Shown: positions 54,030-62,531, counted from the stretch's first letter. The stretch is 64,000 bases of DNA from Maribellus comscasis (GCF_009762775.1 NZ_CP046401.1:3472001-3536000); one strand, 5' to 3'. A program made the numbers and translations. The notes: a model not told the origin generated them from the sequence alone.

Positions 54030-54890
54030 GGCGTTTTTATTTAATTGTCTTATTATCTCCATCATGAATTTATTATCCATCAGTCTACTAGCGTAAAATT
54101 GTGGATTTGAAATAATCCGTTTTACTTCAGGAATATTAATCTCTTTGGCACAATATATTCCTTCTATAAGCCTTAATCTTTGATAACCATTAAAATTGGA
54201 TTCTTTGATGTAAGAAAGAGTAAGATTCTCAAACAAAAGTGTCTCAATAAAATTACTGCTCTCAAATAAATCAAGTTTACGTGCAATTTGAATCAATGAT
54301 AGTACATATAATTTTGATGGAAGCTCATCTAGAATGTCTTCTCTATAGTTAAATTTAACTACCCTTAATTCCCTTAATAGAGTGTATTCTGTTTCTGTAA
54401 CCTGACAATTCTGTCTTAAAAGCTCGATTATATTTAAATAAGAAAACTCAAAAATATTTCGTTCTGCATTTTTAAATATTAAATAATTTCTAAGGCCTAC
54501 ATAAAAACAGTCAGCAAACCAAGCATAGCCTAGCTGATTATCAGGGATATTTCTAAGGATGTCAAAGTAGTCTTTTGAACCTTTTATTTCATTTTTGAAA
54601 TCTCTTTCAATTTGATGTGAATCTAGTAATTCTTGGAATTTGTTTCTATAATCAAATAATATCTCAGAATCCTTTTTCAAATGACTAATAAACAGACTTC
54701 CTTTATTTGAAAGGTATTTAAGTTTTGAATATGTATATCCAGATACAGACCACCCTTGACTTGAATATTTTTCATATAGGAACGAAAGATGCCTGGATGT
54801 GTCAGCCACAACTAATAAATCCTTATCACTGTATTTGTCAAAATTAGAGTTTAATTGAGACCCGAATTTTATTATGCTGTATTTTTTCAT
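53985..54890 (-). CDS. Nucleotidyltransferase-fold protein (301 aa)
   Basis: I take the ATG at 54890, which overlaps the upstream stop (ATGA) and gives MKKYSIIKFGSQLNSNFDKY; the long frame from 54968 is unlikely. The first 50 residues carry a polymerase-beta-type nucleotidyltransferase signature: FGS, then SDKDLLVVAD. The rest is helical (NIIELLRQNCQVTETEYTLL). The third catalytic Asp is not obvious. It is coupled to the pentapeptide/channel gene, which suggests one system. Its last 15 codons lie in the arm of attC-like site 9. Confidence 0.6.
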   Translation of the reverse strand: MKKYSIIKFGSQLNSNFDKYSDKDLLVVADTSRHLSFLYEKYSSQGWSVSGYTYSKLKYLSNKGSLFISHLKKDSEILFDYRNKFQELLDSHQIERDFKNEIKGSKDYFDILRNIPDNQLGYAWFADCFYVGLRNYLIFKNAERNIFEFSYLNIIELLRQNCQVTETEYTLLRELRVVKFNYREDILDELPSKLYVLSLIQIARKLDLFESSNFIETLLFENLTLSYIKESNFNGYQRLRLIEGIYCAKEINIPEVKRIISNPQFYASRLMDNKFMMEIIRQLNKNATQHFVNLMAGKVHV

Positions 54891-55789
54891 CTTACAAATC
54901 TGTTTACAAGTAAAGTTATTAAAGCTGATAATAGTATAAATGCAAAGATGCTTTGAAATGATAGCCAAAACATTCCAACATCGGATTTGGGTTGAAACTG
55001 TGAATCAATAAGTTTTGTTGTTACATCCAAAGTATAAAAGAAGTTTGAGGTAAAGGAAACACTGTCTGGATTAAATGCTTCAATTGATATATCCTTTTGT
55101 GCCAAGGAATAACTTTGCCATTTACTATAATTGACTGAGAAAAATATGAGAAAACAAACAAGAAACGTAGCGAAGAAGTTTCTAAATCTAAGACCATATC
55201 CAAAAGTTATTCGAAAAATACTATTGATTGGATAATCTCTCAAAAAGGTCAAAACTGAAATTCCATAAGGTTGCCTTTTTATGAACTTATTAAGTATTAA
55301 TTTATCTCGCCATTTTTTGAAGTTGTATTCTGCAACTCTACTAAATTTTGCTTGACCTTGTTGTTTTGAATTATGTAAGAGTTGTTGAAATAAATGTATT
55401 GCTATGTTTGATTTATCTCTTCCCTTGATACAATTAATAAATGATTCTGGATTTACATAAGTTTCTTCAATCGATATTTTAAATGTATTGACATTTTTGA
55501 ATACACAGTTGTGAAACTCACAGTCTTTTATTGTTACTCCAATAAATAGGCAATCGGTAAACTTACAATTGATAAACACAACATCGGAAATAACAGTTTT
55601 TGAAAAACTAAAATTAGAAAATTTAAAATCTCTGATTCTTAATTTTGGATGAGTACCAGTCGGTTTTAACTCATCAGGTTTATAAATCAAATTTTTTAAA
55701 TCACTGCTAATCCCAATTAATCTCTCAAATTCCACCTGTGTTGGAATTTCCTGAAATGGGTTATTGAGTGAAAAGAAATTGTTTAACAT
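54887..55789 (-). CDS. Pentapeptide-repeat protein with ion-channel-like C-terminus
   Basis: 300 residues. A pentapeptide-type stretch (about 55-105: FSNFSFSKTVISDVVFINCK, then FTDCLFIGVTIKDCEFHNC) is followed by a helical linker. A membrane helix (about 205-225, NFFATFLVCFLIFFSVNY), a pore-loop-like segment (FFYTLDVTTKLIDSQFQPKS) and a final helix (FILLSALITLLVNRFVR) follow. The last part copies the two-helix Ion_trans_2 layout, but the GYGD filter is replaced, so selectivity would differ. Overlaps the nucleotidyltransferase-like gene by four bases. The pair forms cassette 9. Confidence 0.75.
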   Translation of the reverse strand: MLNNFFSLNNPFQEIPTQVEFERLIGISSDLKNLIYKPDELKPTGTHPKLRIRDFKFSNFSFSKTVISDVVFINCKFTDCLFIGVTIKDCEFHNCVFKNVNTFKISIEETYVNPESFINCIKGRDKSNIAIHLFQQLLHNSKQQGQAKFSRVAEYNFKKWRDKLILNKFIKRQPYGISVLTFLRDYPINSIFRITFGYGLRFRNFFATFLVCFLIFFSVNYSKWQSYSLAQKDISIEAFNPDSVSFTSNFFYTLDVTTKLIDSQFQPKSDVGMFWLSFQSIFAFILLSALITLLVNRFVR

Positions 55790-55828
55790 GTCTCTATTGT
55801 CTTATGTTTTGTCGTCAGTTTAAATGCC

Positions 55829-55960
55829 ACACAACGGTCACTTGTATGTGGTCGGGCGGGATTTCTGGAAGAAATCGTGTCAGACCCGCAGGAAAGTGGG
55901 CACGAGGTCTGACTTGTCAGACCGCTAAAACCCCCGCCTGCCATATACAATGTGTTAACG
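55829..55960 (-). other. attC-like site 10 (subtype C)
   Basis: Boxes ACACAAC (55829-55835) and GTTAACG (55954-55960). Arms TGTATGTGGTCGGGCGGG / CCCGCCTGCCATATACA, inner GTCAGACC / GGTCTGAC pair. A close relative of site 6 attached to an unrelated gene. Pairs with CGTTAAC of site 11. The stop of the 59-residue gene is in the GTT box. Confidence 0.92.
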
Positions 55961-56134
55961 CCTGGTTTTTTTTGTTTTACTTTTTTTAATCAGATATATT
56001 CCTACAATAATCATAATTAATTCAATTGCGTATGCTGTAAGTTTCTCGTCCCAAGCTCCTTTTATAGGGTTTAAAAAACTACCAAATATTCCCAAGAATC
56101 CTAAAACCATTAAAATTATCCCAAATATTTTCAT
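55955..56134 (-). CDS. Small two-helix membrane protein (59 aa)
   Basis: ATG at 56134 gives MKIFGIILMVLGFLGIFGSF, a short loop (NPIKGAWDEK), a second helix (YAIELIMIIVGIYLI) and a basic tail KKSKTKKTRR. The TAA stop is supplied by the box of site 10. It lies directly behind the 198-residue exported protein in cassette 10. Unknown function; the hairpin-like topology and basic tail fit many small membrane proteins. Confidence 0.6.
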   Translation of the reverse strand: MKIFGIILMVLGFLGIFGSFLNPIKGAWDEKLTAYAIELIMIIVGIYLIKKSKTKKTRR

Positions 56135-56137
56135 GTT

Positions 56138-56734
56138 CTATTCATTTTCTTTTATATGTTCAATTATTTTCAATCGAATATTTTCAAGTTCAGAACTTTG
56201 GGGCGCACAATTTCTTTCTAGGTTTTGTTTAATGATTTCAAATGTTTGGTTTGTCTTTTCAATTGGATTTTCGTCAAAGTAATATTCAAATGCCGCAAAG
56301 CCAATCCACTTCTCATAATTGTCAGAGTACAATTTATTATTCTTAATTTTTATAAAATCGCATGGATATTTCTCTAGATAAGCTCGACAATCTTGTCCAA
56401 TGTATTCAGACAATGCCCCGTCAGTAATTCTAAGCACACAGTTAAAAACAAACAAATAGAAGTCTTTCGTTTCCTGATTTGTCGTCAAAACACTATCAAG
56501 AAAAGCAAACGTTAAATCATCGTCCGACACAGCAAATTTTCCTTGATAAAATAGTTTTGAGTATTTGTCAATGTCAGTATTATTTAAGTAAAAGTTGATT
56601 GGCTTATTATTAATTGAATCAACAAACCATTCATTGACTTGATATGGAAATTTCTCAGGGTCATTCATATCTGGTACTTGACAATTACCAACAAGCGAGA
56701 TTAATCCAAAAATTATGATTAAAAATGCTTTCAT
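56138..56734 (-). CDS. Exported protein of 198 aa, unknown
   Basis: I take the ATG at 56734 (MKAFLIIIFGLISLVGNCQV), a signal peptide; the longer frame from 56848 reads through attC-like site 11. The mature part is helical with paired Cys residues (FNCVLRITDG and GQDCRAYLEKYPCDF, ERNCAPQ). No family recognised. First gene of cassette 10. Confidence 0.75.
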   Translation of the reverse strand: MKAFLIIIFGLISLVGNCQVPDMNDPEKFPYQVNEWFVDSINNKPINFYLNNTDIDKYSKLFYQGKFAVSDDDLTFAFLDSVLTTNQETKDFYLFVFNCVLRITDGALSEYIGQDCRAYLEKYPCDFIKIKNNKLYSDNYEKWIGFAAFEYYFDENPIEKTNQTFEIIKQNLERNCAPQSSELENIRLKIIEHIKENE

Positions 56735-56754
56735 GTTCTCTTTTTTAAACTTGG

Positions 56755-56887
56755 CGTTAACGGTTGGTACATGTTGTCGGGGCGGATTTCGGAGAGCGTT
56801 CCTGTCCGAAGGACACGGAACTGCGATGCGAGAATCCGCAATTGGCATACCACTGAACCCCGCCCTGCAATATGTACTGTGTTACCG
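56755..56887 (-). other. attC-like site 11 (subtype B)
   Basis: Boxes CGTTAAC (56755-56761) and GTTACCG (56881-56887). Body almost the same as sites 4, 5 and 12. Pairs with CGGTAAC of site 12. Confidence 0.92.
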
Positions 56888-56895
56888 CAAGTAAT

Positions 56896-57549
56896 TTATT
56901 CTTTTTTCAATTCTAAATTATTGTCAATTAACTCAATTTGATATTCACTATTGTAATTCTCAACTGCAATTTTATTCGAATCCAATTGAGTCAAGTCAAA
57001 TTTTTTATTGAGCATTATTCTTGGTTTTCCAGTACTAAATTCTATAAAAGTTAATAGTCCAGGTTCGCTTGCATAAACCCAGCTAAACAACCCAATTATT
57101 TTTGTTTTCTCAAAATCTGTCAACAACAACAAATCCGTATTTAATTGATTTTGTTCTTTTACCAAATCAGGTACTATGTAATTATTGTCAAAACGAACCC
57201 AGCCGTCAAAATTGGTTTTTTCCCAACTCTCACCATTATCCATTTTAATCTCTATTTGATGAAAATCTCCTGGGGCATTTTCGAATCCATTAAGTTGATA
57301 TAGAATTATTGAGTCAGGTTTTTGATTTTGATTTAAATCAACGACAAATTCTTTGACACGATAATTTGTCAATTCGGGATTGTCTGGATTTAACCTTTCA
57401 TCATGGTAAAAATCATCAATAAGTTTTGGATTTAATACAAATCCGACGTCTTCAGATTTTATATCAGTGTCTTTTTTCTCTGGTTGGTTTGACTTACACG
57501 AAGTCATTATTAAAACCAATGCTAATATTTTGATAATCTTCATTTTCAT
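56896..57549 (-). CDS. Lipoprotein of 217 aa, unknown
   Basis: ATG at 57549 gives MKMKIIKILALVLIMTSCKS, a signal peptide with lipobox LIMTSC. The long frame from 57657 crosses the attC-like site and is rejected. The mature part has an FG-GAP/VCBS-like strand 'FVVDLNQNQKPDSIILYQLNG', which suggests a calcium-binding or propeller-like fold. Sole gene of cassette 11. Confidence 0.75.
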   Translation of the reverse strand: MKMKIIKILALVLIMTSCKSNQPEKKDTDIKSEDVGFVLNPKLIDDFYHDERLNPDNPELTNYRVKEFVVDLNQNQKPDSIILYQLNGFENAPGDFHQIEIKMDNGESWEKTNFDGWVRFDNNYIVPDLVKEQNQLNTDLLLLTDFEKTKIIGLFSWVYASEPGLLTFIEFSTGKPRIMLNKKFDLTQLDSNKIAVENYNSEYQIELIDNNLELKKE

Positions 57550-57555
57550 TATTTG

Positions 57556-57688
57556 CGGTAACGGTTGGTACATGTTGTCGGGGCGGATTTCGAAGAGCGT
57601 TCCTGTCCGAAGGACACGGAACTGCGATGCGAGAATCCGCAGTTGGTGTACCACCAAACCCCGCCCTGCAATATGTACCGTGTTACCA
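57556..57688 (-). other. attC-like site 12 (subtype B)
   Basis: Boxes CGGTAAC (57556-57562) and GTTACCA (57682-57688). Outer arms GTACATGTTGTCGGGGCGG / CCGCCCTGCAATATGTAC. Pairs with TGGTAAC of site 13. Confidence 0.92.
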
Positions 57689-57704
57689 CACGTTTTTTAT
57701 TAAT

Positions 57705-57974
57705 TTACTCTCTAATTTCTGATAATGTTAAAGTTATTGTCTTTCCATCTTGTGTGTTGAATGACAAAATATTATTAGAATACATACCACTAAATCCTTC
57801 TGTAACTCTGTGATTATGTCCATTAAATCTGTTGTGCTTTTTGTTGAAAGTCAATGTTATTTGACCGCCTAAGTCGTCATATATCATATAGACTTTTTTT
57901 TCTTCCTGTTGATTTAAGGAAATCTCACTTATTTTTTGACCAATTGCTTTAATCGTTTTTAATTCCATTCTCAA
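57705..57974 (-). CDS. Unknown small soluble protein (89 aa)
   Basis: Reads MRMELKTIKAIGQKISEISL then strands (KVYMIYDDLGGQITLTF, ILSFNTQDGKTITLTLSEI). No signal peptide. Overlaps the 3' end of the upstream gene by about 20 bases, so translation is probably coupled. Third gene of cassette 12. Not recognised. Confidence 0.65.
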   Translation of the reverse strand: MRMELKTIKAIGQKISEISLNQQEEKKVYMIYDDLGGQITLTFNKKHNRFNGHNHRVTEGFSGMYSNNILSFNTQDGKTITLTLSEIRE

Positions 57975-58482
57975 TACATTTAATTTGTTCCATTAATACA
58001 TCTTGGTTAAAATCACATCTGTACATTCTGAGTATATCATTTTCAAAATGAAGTCCAATGGTATTTATTTTTGATTTTTTGATTAAGTCAACTAAATTTT
58101 TCTCTATCGGATAAACCGCATTAACGACCTCACTACCGCCAATAAAATTTTCTCCGCTTTTTAATAACTTTAGAGAAATAGCGGTACCATTTAAAAGATT
58201 AATTTCCAAATTATCAGTTAATTCCAGAGAAGTTTCGTCGAAACGTACTGAAACTGAAATGTAATTCTTAATAGATTTATCACGCCCACTTAAAATCATG
58301 TCTGTGCGATTAATCGTCGAAATAAATGCTATGCCCACTTGCGTAAACCTATCTTCTGCAATAGGTTGTGGTATACATTGAGAGATAATTTCGTCTCCTT
58401 TGTTAATTTGGTTACAATTGCATTGAGCATAGGAACATATATTTAATAACAGAAAGATATATAGCAATAGTCCTTTATTCAT
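57949..58482 (-). CDS. Exported protein of 177 aa, unknown
   Basis: ATG at 58482 gives MNKGLLLYIFLLLNICSYAQ, a signal peptide followed by CNCNQINKGDEIISQCIPQP. The frame can be extended to 58518 but the leader supports the later start. Mature part beta-rich (KNYISVSVRFDETSLELTDN). Middle gene of cassette 12, ten bases after its upstream neighbour. Confidence 0.72.
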   Translation of the reverse strand: MNKGLLLYIFLLLNICSYAQCNCNQINKGDEIISQCIPQPIAEDRFTQVGIAFISTINRTDMILSGRDKSIKNYISVSVRFDETSLELTDNLEINLLNGTAISLKLLKSGENFIGGSEVVNAVYPIEKNLVDLIKKSKINTIGLHFENDILRMYRCDFNQDVLMEQIKCIENGIKND

Positions 58483-58492
58483 AATTTGAAGT

Positions 58493-59266
58493 TTAGAAGT
58501 CGTTAAGTAAGTTTTCAAGTCGTTTTTGTTTCTCTATATTTCTTTTTTCTTGCCAATCTTTATTTGCTTTCCGATATTCTGTTTTGTTTTTTATTGCATC
58601 ATTAAACTGCAAATTACTACTTGAAATTGAAAATCTTAGAATTGACATTTTCCTGAGCGTTGACTGTATATAATTTTCACTAAGAGATTTATATTCAGAG
58701 CTGCCGTAACCATGTTGTTTCGCCACCTTTAAAAGGTTTCTTTTTCTCCACCATTTTTCAATTGAACCAACCGAAGCATAATCATCATACTCGTTATAAT
58801 ACAGAGAAAAATAGGTGCTATCATTAAACCAATTAATTGTACCACTGGAGAACTTAAATTTTTCATTATCAACAGGGAATGCTCCAATTTTAAGAGAATC
58901 CATTGAATTAAGTTTATATTTGATTCGTACTAATTTTAGAAATTCATCGTAATTAATATTCCTACGTAAGTCATTACAATTAAACTCAATCTTTTCAACA
59001 AGAGTGTCAGCATTTAAATGGACATCAAGTTGTCCCGACAATCCGCCAACTGATATTTTTTTGACTTGATATAAATTGCCCAATTGGCATTCTTTTATAA
59101 TATCAGGTCTTTTACTATCTAAAATATAATCTTTGATACTGGGACGATTTGAGATTGTCTCATTTTTTTCGTTTTCGATTTGTTGTTGATTGTCTTTCCC
59201 ATGATTACAGGAAAAGAATATAATCAATAAAGTCATCGAGATACTAATCTTAAAATGTGTTTTCAT
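58493..59266 (-). CDS. Lipoprotein of 257 aa, unknown
   Basis: Signal peptide MKTHFKISISMTLLIIFFSC with the lipobox Cys at 20, then NHGKDNQQQIENEKNETI. The mature part has a VKKISVGGLSGQLDVHLNAD strand pair and a long basic helix at the end (RKANKDWQEKRNIEKQKR). First gene of the three-gene cassette 12. No family recognised. Confidence 0.75.
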   Translation of the reverse strand: MKTHFKISISMTLLIIFFSCNHGKDNQQQIENEKNETISNRPSIKDYILDSKRPDIIKECQLGNLYQVKKISVGGLSGQLDVHLNADTLVEKIEFNCNDLRRNINYDEFLKLVRIKYKLNSMDSLKIGAFPVDNEKFKFSSGTINWFNDSTYFSLYYNEYDDYASVGSIEKWWRKRNLLKVAKQHGYGSSEYKSLSENYIQSTLRKMSILRFSISSSNLQFNDAIKNKTEYRKANKDWQEKRNIEKQKRLENLLNDF

Positions 59267-59281
59267 CTTTTTTCAAATGTG

Positions 59282-59414
59282 TGGTAACGGTGGTGGTATG
59301 AGGTCGTGGCGGTCAGACGAGAGTCTGACCAGTCCGACCGAAACTGAGGTTGGGACGAGATTCGACTTGTCGAATCCGCACAAACCCAGCCATGCCTTAT
59401 ACCACGTGTTAGCT
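59282..59414 (-). other. attC-like site 13 (subtype D)
   Basis: Boxes TGGTAAC (59282-59288) and GTTAGCT (59408-59414). Close copy of site 7 (GTCAGACGAGAGTCTGAC and GATTCGACTTGTCGAATC hairpins). Pairs with AGCTAAC of site 14; the stop of the MORN-like gene is in the GTT box. Confidence 0.92.
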
Positions 59415-60449
59415 GCTGCCTTTTTTTGTTATAGTTTCTCCTTTTTTAAACTCAATTATATCGGTTAGTTTACCATCCATGTCATAGATATAAAATGTTC
59501 CAGTTCCATTTTTTAATGTCCCTTTTTCTCTCTTTTCCCCCTTTGAGTTGAAGTTTGATTTTACATTCCACAATAAACCATTTTTATATTCACATTCAGT
59601 CCACAGTTGTCCATTTTCAAAATAGTATTCAAAGAATCCATTTCTATTCCCCAACTCATAATTTCCGATTATTTCAATTTGTCCATTTGAATAGTAGTCA
59701 ATCCACTCTCCACATCTGACATCCTCTTTTGTATAGAATCCAGTTTGTTCTAAATTTCCATTTTCGAAAAATGCTTGCATAAATTTAAGCTCTTGATTGG
59801 ATACAATGGAGTCAGTGTATTTGATTTCCAATTGTCCCTCTGGATAGTATTGTTCCAATAACCAATATTTTTCTCCATCATTGAAAAAGACTTGTTTAAG
59901 TTTATACGGATAGTTTAAATCGTAAACTTTACCAATACCATATTCAAATCCGTTATCCCAATTTCTTATTACAACAGGACTTTGGTCTTCACCGTAACCT
60001 TGATAAACAATTTCTTCTCCATGTTTTTTTCCATCTTTGTAGTTACAAACTTCTGTCCGAGTCCAAAAAAAAGGAGACTTTTTATCATATGATTCAAAGG
60101 TTGTCCAGCTACCAGATTTTTGTCCTTTCAAATAACTACCTATTTTCTTTAAAATTTTGGCACTATGTGTCATTGGTAGTTGCTTATCACCTACAATTAA
60201 GGTTGTTGTTTCTCCCATCATTGATGTATCTAACTCATATTCTATCCACTTGCCCTCTTTTATTTCATTTTCGAATCGTCCACTGTCTTTAAATTGTTCT
60301 AAGACATTAAGGTCGAGTTGACTATTGTCAATTGATGGGTTTTCAATCCACTTACTTAAAGCATCCTCGACTTTTTCTTCAACGGTTTGGCTATTTCCTT
60401 CAAATACGAGTAAAGTGAAAATTAATATTATAAAAAGTGGTTGCCTCAT
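59409..60449 (-). CDS. Exported MORN/YwqK-like repeat protein
   Basis: 346 residues, signal peptide ending EGNSQ. The body is a series of MORN-type units: KIGSYLKGQKSGSWTTFESY, YKDGKKHGEEIVYQG, YYPEGQLEIKY, FFENGNLEQTGFY, YYSNGQIEIIGNYELGNRNG, YYFENGQLWTECEYKNG. Related proteins are annotated as the YwqK family. Role unknown. Sole gene of cassette 13; TAA stop formed by the R'' box. Confidence 0.82.
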   Translation of the reverse strand: MRQPLFIILIFTLLVFEGNSQTVEEKVEDALSKWIENPSIDNSQLDLNVLEQFKDSGRFENEIKEGKWIEYELDTSMMGETTTLIVGDKQLPMTHSAKILKKIGSYLKGQKSGSWTTFESYDKKSPFFWTRTEVCNYKDGKKHGEEIVYQGYGEDQSPVVIRNWDNGFEYGIGKVYDLNYPYKLKQVFFNDGEKYWLLEQYYPEGQLEIKYTDSIVSNQELKFMQAFFENGNLEQTGFYTKEDVRCGEWIDYYSNGQIEIIGNYELGNRNGFFEYYFENGQLWTECEYKNGLLWNVKSNFNSKGEKREKGTLKNGTGTFYIYDMDGKLTDIIEFKKGETITKKGSS

Positions 60450-60473
60450 TTATTATGTTCGTTTTAAGGTTGC

Positions 60474-60661
60474 AGCTAACGGTTCGGCTATGTATAGTGC
60501 GGGACTTTGAAACGGTTACCTGTCAATGCTGCACTGAGCCAATTCGTTTATTCATATTTTCTTTTTAAGCCGATTCGTCAAAGACGAATTGGCGTTGTAG
60601 CACAGAGAACTGCGGTTTGATTACTTGCTGAACCCCGCATTATATATAGCTTTTGTTGTAC
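60474..60661 (-). other. attC-like site 14 (subtype G, 188 bp)
   Basis: Boxes AGCTAAC (60474-60480) and GTTGTAC (60655-60661). Outer arms GGCTATGTATAGTGCGGG / CCCGCATTATATATAGC, with an inner GCCAATTCG... / CGAATTGGC pair. Longer than most sites here. Pairs with GTACAAC of site 15. An identical body is found at site 17. Confidence 0.85.
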
Positions 60662-60869
60662 ACTGTGCTTTGGTTTTCATTTTACTATTTATTAAGAGTT
60701 TATAAAATTACCTTTTTGAAATTGTCATTTTCAGGGTCAGTTTTTTTGTCTTAAAAATGGATTTCGTTTGTAGGTTTTCATAAATTTTCTTTTTTGTAAT
60801 CAGAATTTAGTTTTAAAGTTGTATAAAAATAGCATTATTTCATAACCGGGCACACCAATCCCATCGGTT
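60662..60869. other. Gene-free segment of the IS91-type cassette
   Basis: AT-rich stretch between attC-like site 14 and the stop of the transposase gene. No ORF. It is copied without visible change after site 17. It might contain one end of the IS91-like element, but I cannot point to a termination hairpin. Confidence 0.4.
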
Positions 60870-62096
60870 TTATGCCGCTATTTTTTTGATTTTGTTTTTC
60901 TTAGGTTTAAACCTTGTCATATAAATTGTTTCATTTTTTTTGTTTTTAAAGGTTGAGTATAAATAGGTTTTTTCGGTATTGCAGTTTTTACAGATTTTCG
61001 GGTTTTCAGCCATTTCATAAATTTCTTCGTTTTCTTCAATTTCTGAAGTTTCATTTAATTTTTTGACAAGAGTTTTGTTAAGTACTGCTTTTGTTCTTGC
61101 AGCATAAGCTCCGTAGTACCTTACGATTCTAAAATAGGGCAGCGGCACGTGCTGTAATAATCTTGGGAAAAACTCACGGTAGTTCAGGGTTAATTCTTTT
61201 TCGATGGGTTTTCCATAAAAGTCAAGGTTTTTATAGTCTTTGTATTTGAACGAGATATTTTCCCCGTCAATGTTAGTTATTTTATATTCGCTGATACATG
61301 CCCTTTTCGAGTACCTTCCGATGTAGCGAATCACTTCTTCGGGGATTTGGATTGCCGGTTCGAAGTGTACTCTCCAGTTTTTATCGTTTATCTTTTTTAT
61401 GAATTTGAGGAAATCCATCCTGTCTGAAAAATTTTGCTCCAAAGTATTGGAATCAAACATTTCCACCAGTTTGTCTTCAAACTTGCACCTGAATTTTGTC
61501 TGGATGAAATTGTAATTTACATACTCGCCTTTGATTTCTTCGAGGCAATTATTTTTGTTAACCCCTCCCCACGAAAGGATCATGTGAATGTGCGGGTGCA
61601 ATTGTTTTGTTTCACCAAAAGTGTGGAGTACGCTGATTATTCCGGGAGTGAGATTGTATTTATACATCATCCAGTCTTTCATGGCTTCGGCCGCTGCTTT
61701 GAATAAAGCACTTAAAAGTTCCCATTTGTTGTCGCTGATTAAGTTGTTGAGTTTGTGCGGCAGTGTAAACACCACGTGGCGGTGGGGAATGTCCAGCATC
61801 TGTTCTTTTATTTTCTCTGCCCACTGCATGGTATCTTTCCAACTACATGTTGGGCAAAAACGGTTCTTGCAACTGTGGTAAACCTGGCTTATTTCCCCGC
61901 ACTCTTCACAAACATAATGGTCAATCCCCAAAGCTTCGGTACGGCAGGCGCGCATTGCTGCAACCGCTTTGTATTGTTCGGGGGTGATGTAATGGTTTGG
62001 CGATTTTACATACCTGTCCCACCAGGATTGAAAGTATTCAGCGAGAGTAAATTTTCTTACTTTCCGATTTTTGTATTTAGATAATTCATAAACCAT
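60870..62096 (-). CDS. IS91-family rolling-circle transposase
   Basis: 408 residues. N-terminal zinc-binding part with CEECGEISQVYHSCKNRFCP and CPTCSWKD, then PHRHVVFTLPHKLN. The HUH-type motif is visible as HPHIHMILSWGG, and the tyrosine region reads RYIGRYSKRACISEYKI; PLPYFRIVRYYGAYAAR follows. This is the IS91/Y2 transposase layout. It is cargo of cassette 14; a second identical cassette begins at 63603. Small Zn-ribbon gene overlaps its start. Confidence 0.92.
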   Translation of the reverse strand: MVYELSKYKNRKVRKFTLAEYFQSWWDRYVKSPNHYITPEQYKAVAAMRACRTEALGIDHYVCEECGEISQVYHSCKNRFCPTCSWKDTMQWAEKIKEQMLDIPHRHVVFTLPHKLNNLISDNKWELLSALFKAAAEAMKDWMMYKYNLTPGIISVLHTFGETKQLHPHIHMILSWGGVNKNNCLEEIKGEYVNYNFIQTKFRCKFEDKLVEMFDSNTLEQNFSDRMDFLKFIKKINDKNWRVHFEPAIQIPEEVIRYIGRYSKRACISEYKITNIDGENISFKYKDYKNLDFYGKPIEKELTLNYREFFPRLLQHVPLPYFRIVRYYGAYAARTKAVLNKTLVKKLNETSEIEENEEIYEMAENPKICKNCNTEKTYLYSTFKNKKNETIYMTRFKPKKNKIKKIAA

Positions 62097-62269
62097 TTAT
62101 CTAATTGTTGTAATCCAAGCGGGGTTATAAATACTTTGTCGTAAGCTTTACATTTAGGACAAGTCGGTTTCTTCTCGTAAATTAAAGTTCCGATTTTATC
62201 CATCTCCAAGCTACCTACATCTGCATTAAAAATGAAATGGCAATCTTGACACTCAAGGTTAACTGTCAT
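62057..62269 (-). CDS. Small zinc-ribbon protein (70 aa)
   Basis: Two CxxC knuckles (LECQDCHF and PTCPKCKA) spaced 28 residues apart form a zinc ribbon, followed by a short helix (LGLQQLDKWFMNYLN). It overlaps the transposase start by 40 bases in another frame and probably is co-translated. It may be an accessory of the transposase; that is inference. Confidence 0.7.
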   Translation of the reverse strand: MTVNLECQDCHFIFNADVGSLEMDKIGTLIYEKKPTCPKCKAYDKVFITPLGLQQLDKWFMNYLNTKIGK

Positions 62270-62304
62270 GTATTGAGTTATTTGTGCTTTGCGTTTAGCA
62301 TTGT

Positions 62305-62531
62305 GTACAACGGCCGCGGCTATGGGCAGTAAAGGATTAGAATATATAATCCATCCATAATAACCGTGAGCCGATGCGTTTTTGTTTCGATTTTATTTTG
62401 TTTAAAGAGTTATAGTTTTTGTTTACAATATAAATATTTTAAATAGCATTGCCAAGCATGGGCGTTGTAGCATTTATAGTCATGCCAATGCAATTTAGCG
62501 GCGCCTTTATTGGCTATAGCTGTTGTTATGG
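62305..62531 (-). other. attC-like site 15 (subtype H, 227 bp)
   Basis: Boxes GTACAAC (62305-62311) and GTTATGG (62525-62531). Outer arms GGCTATGGGCAGTAAAGG / CCTTTATTGGCTATAGC; the unusually long interior is AT-rich. Pairs with CCATAAC of site 16. It is the largest site of the array. Confidence 0.78.
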
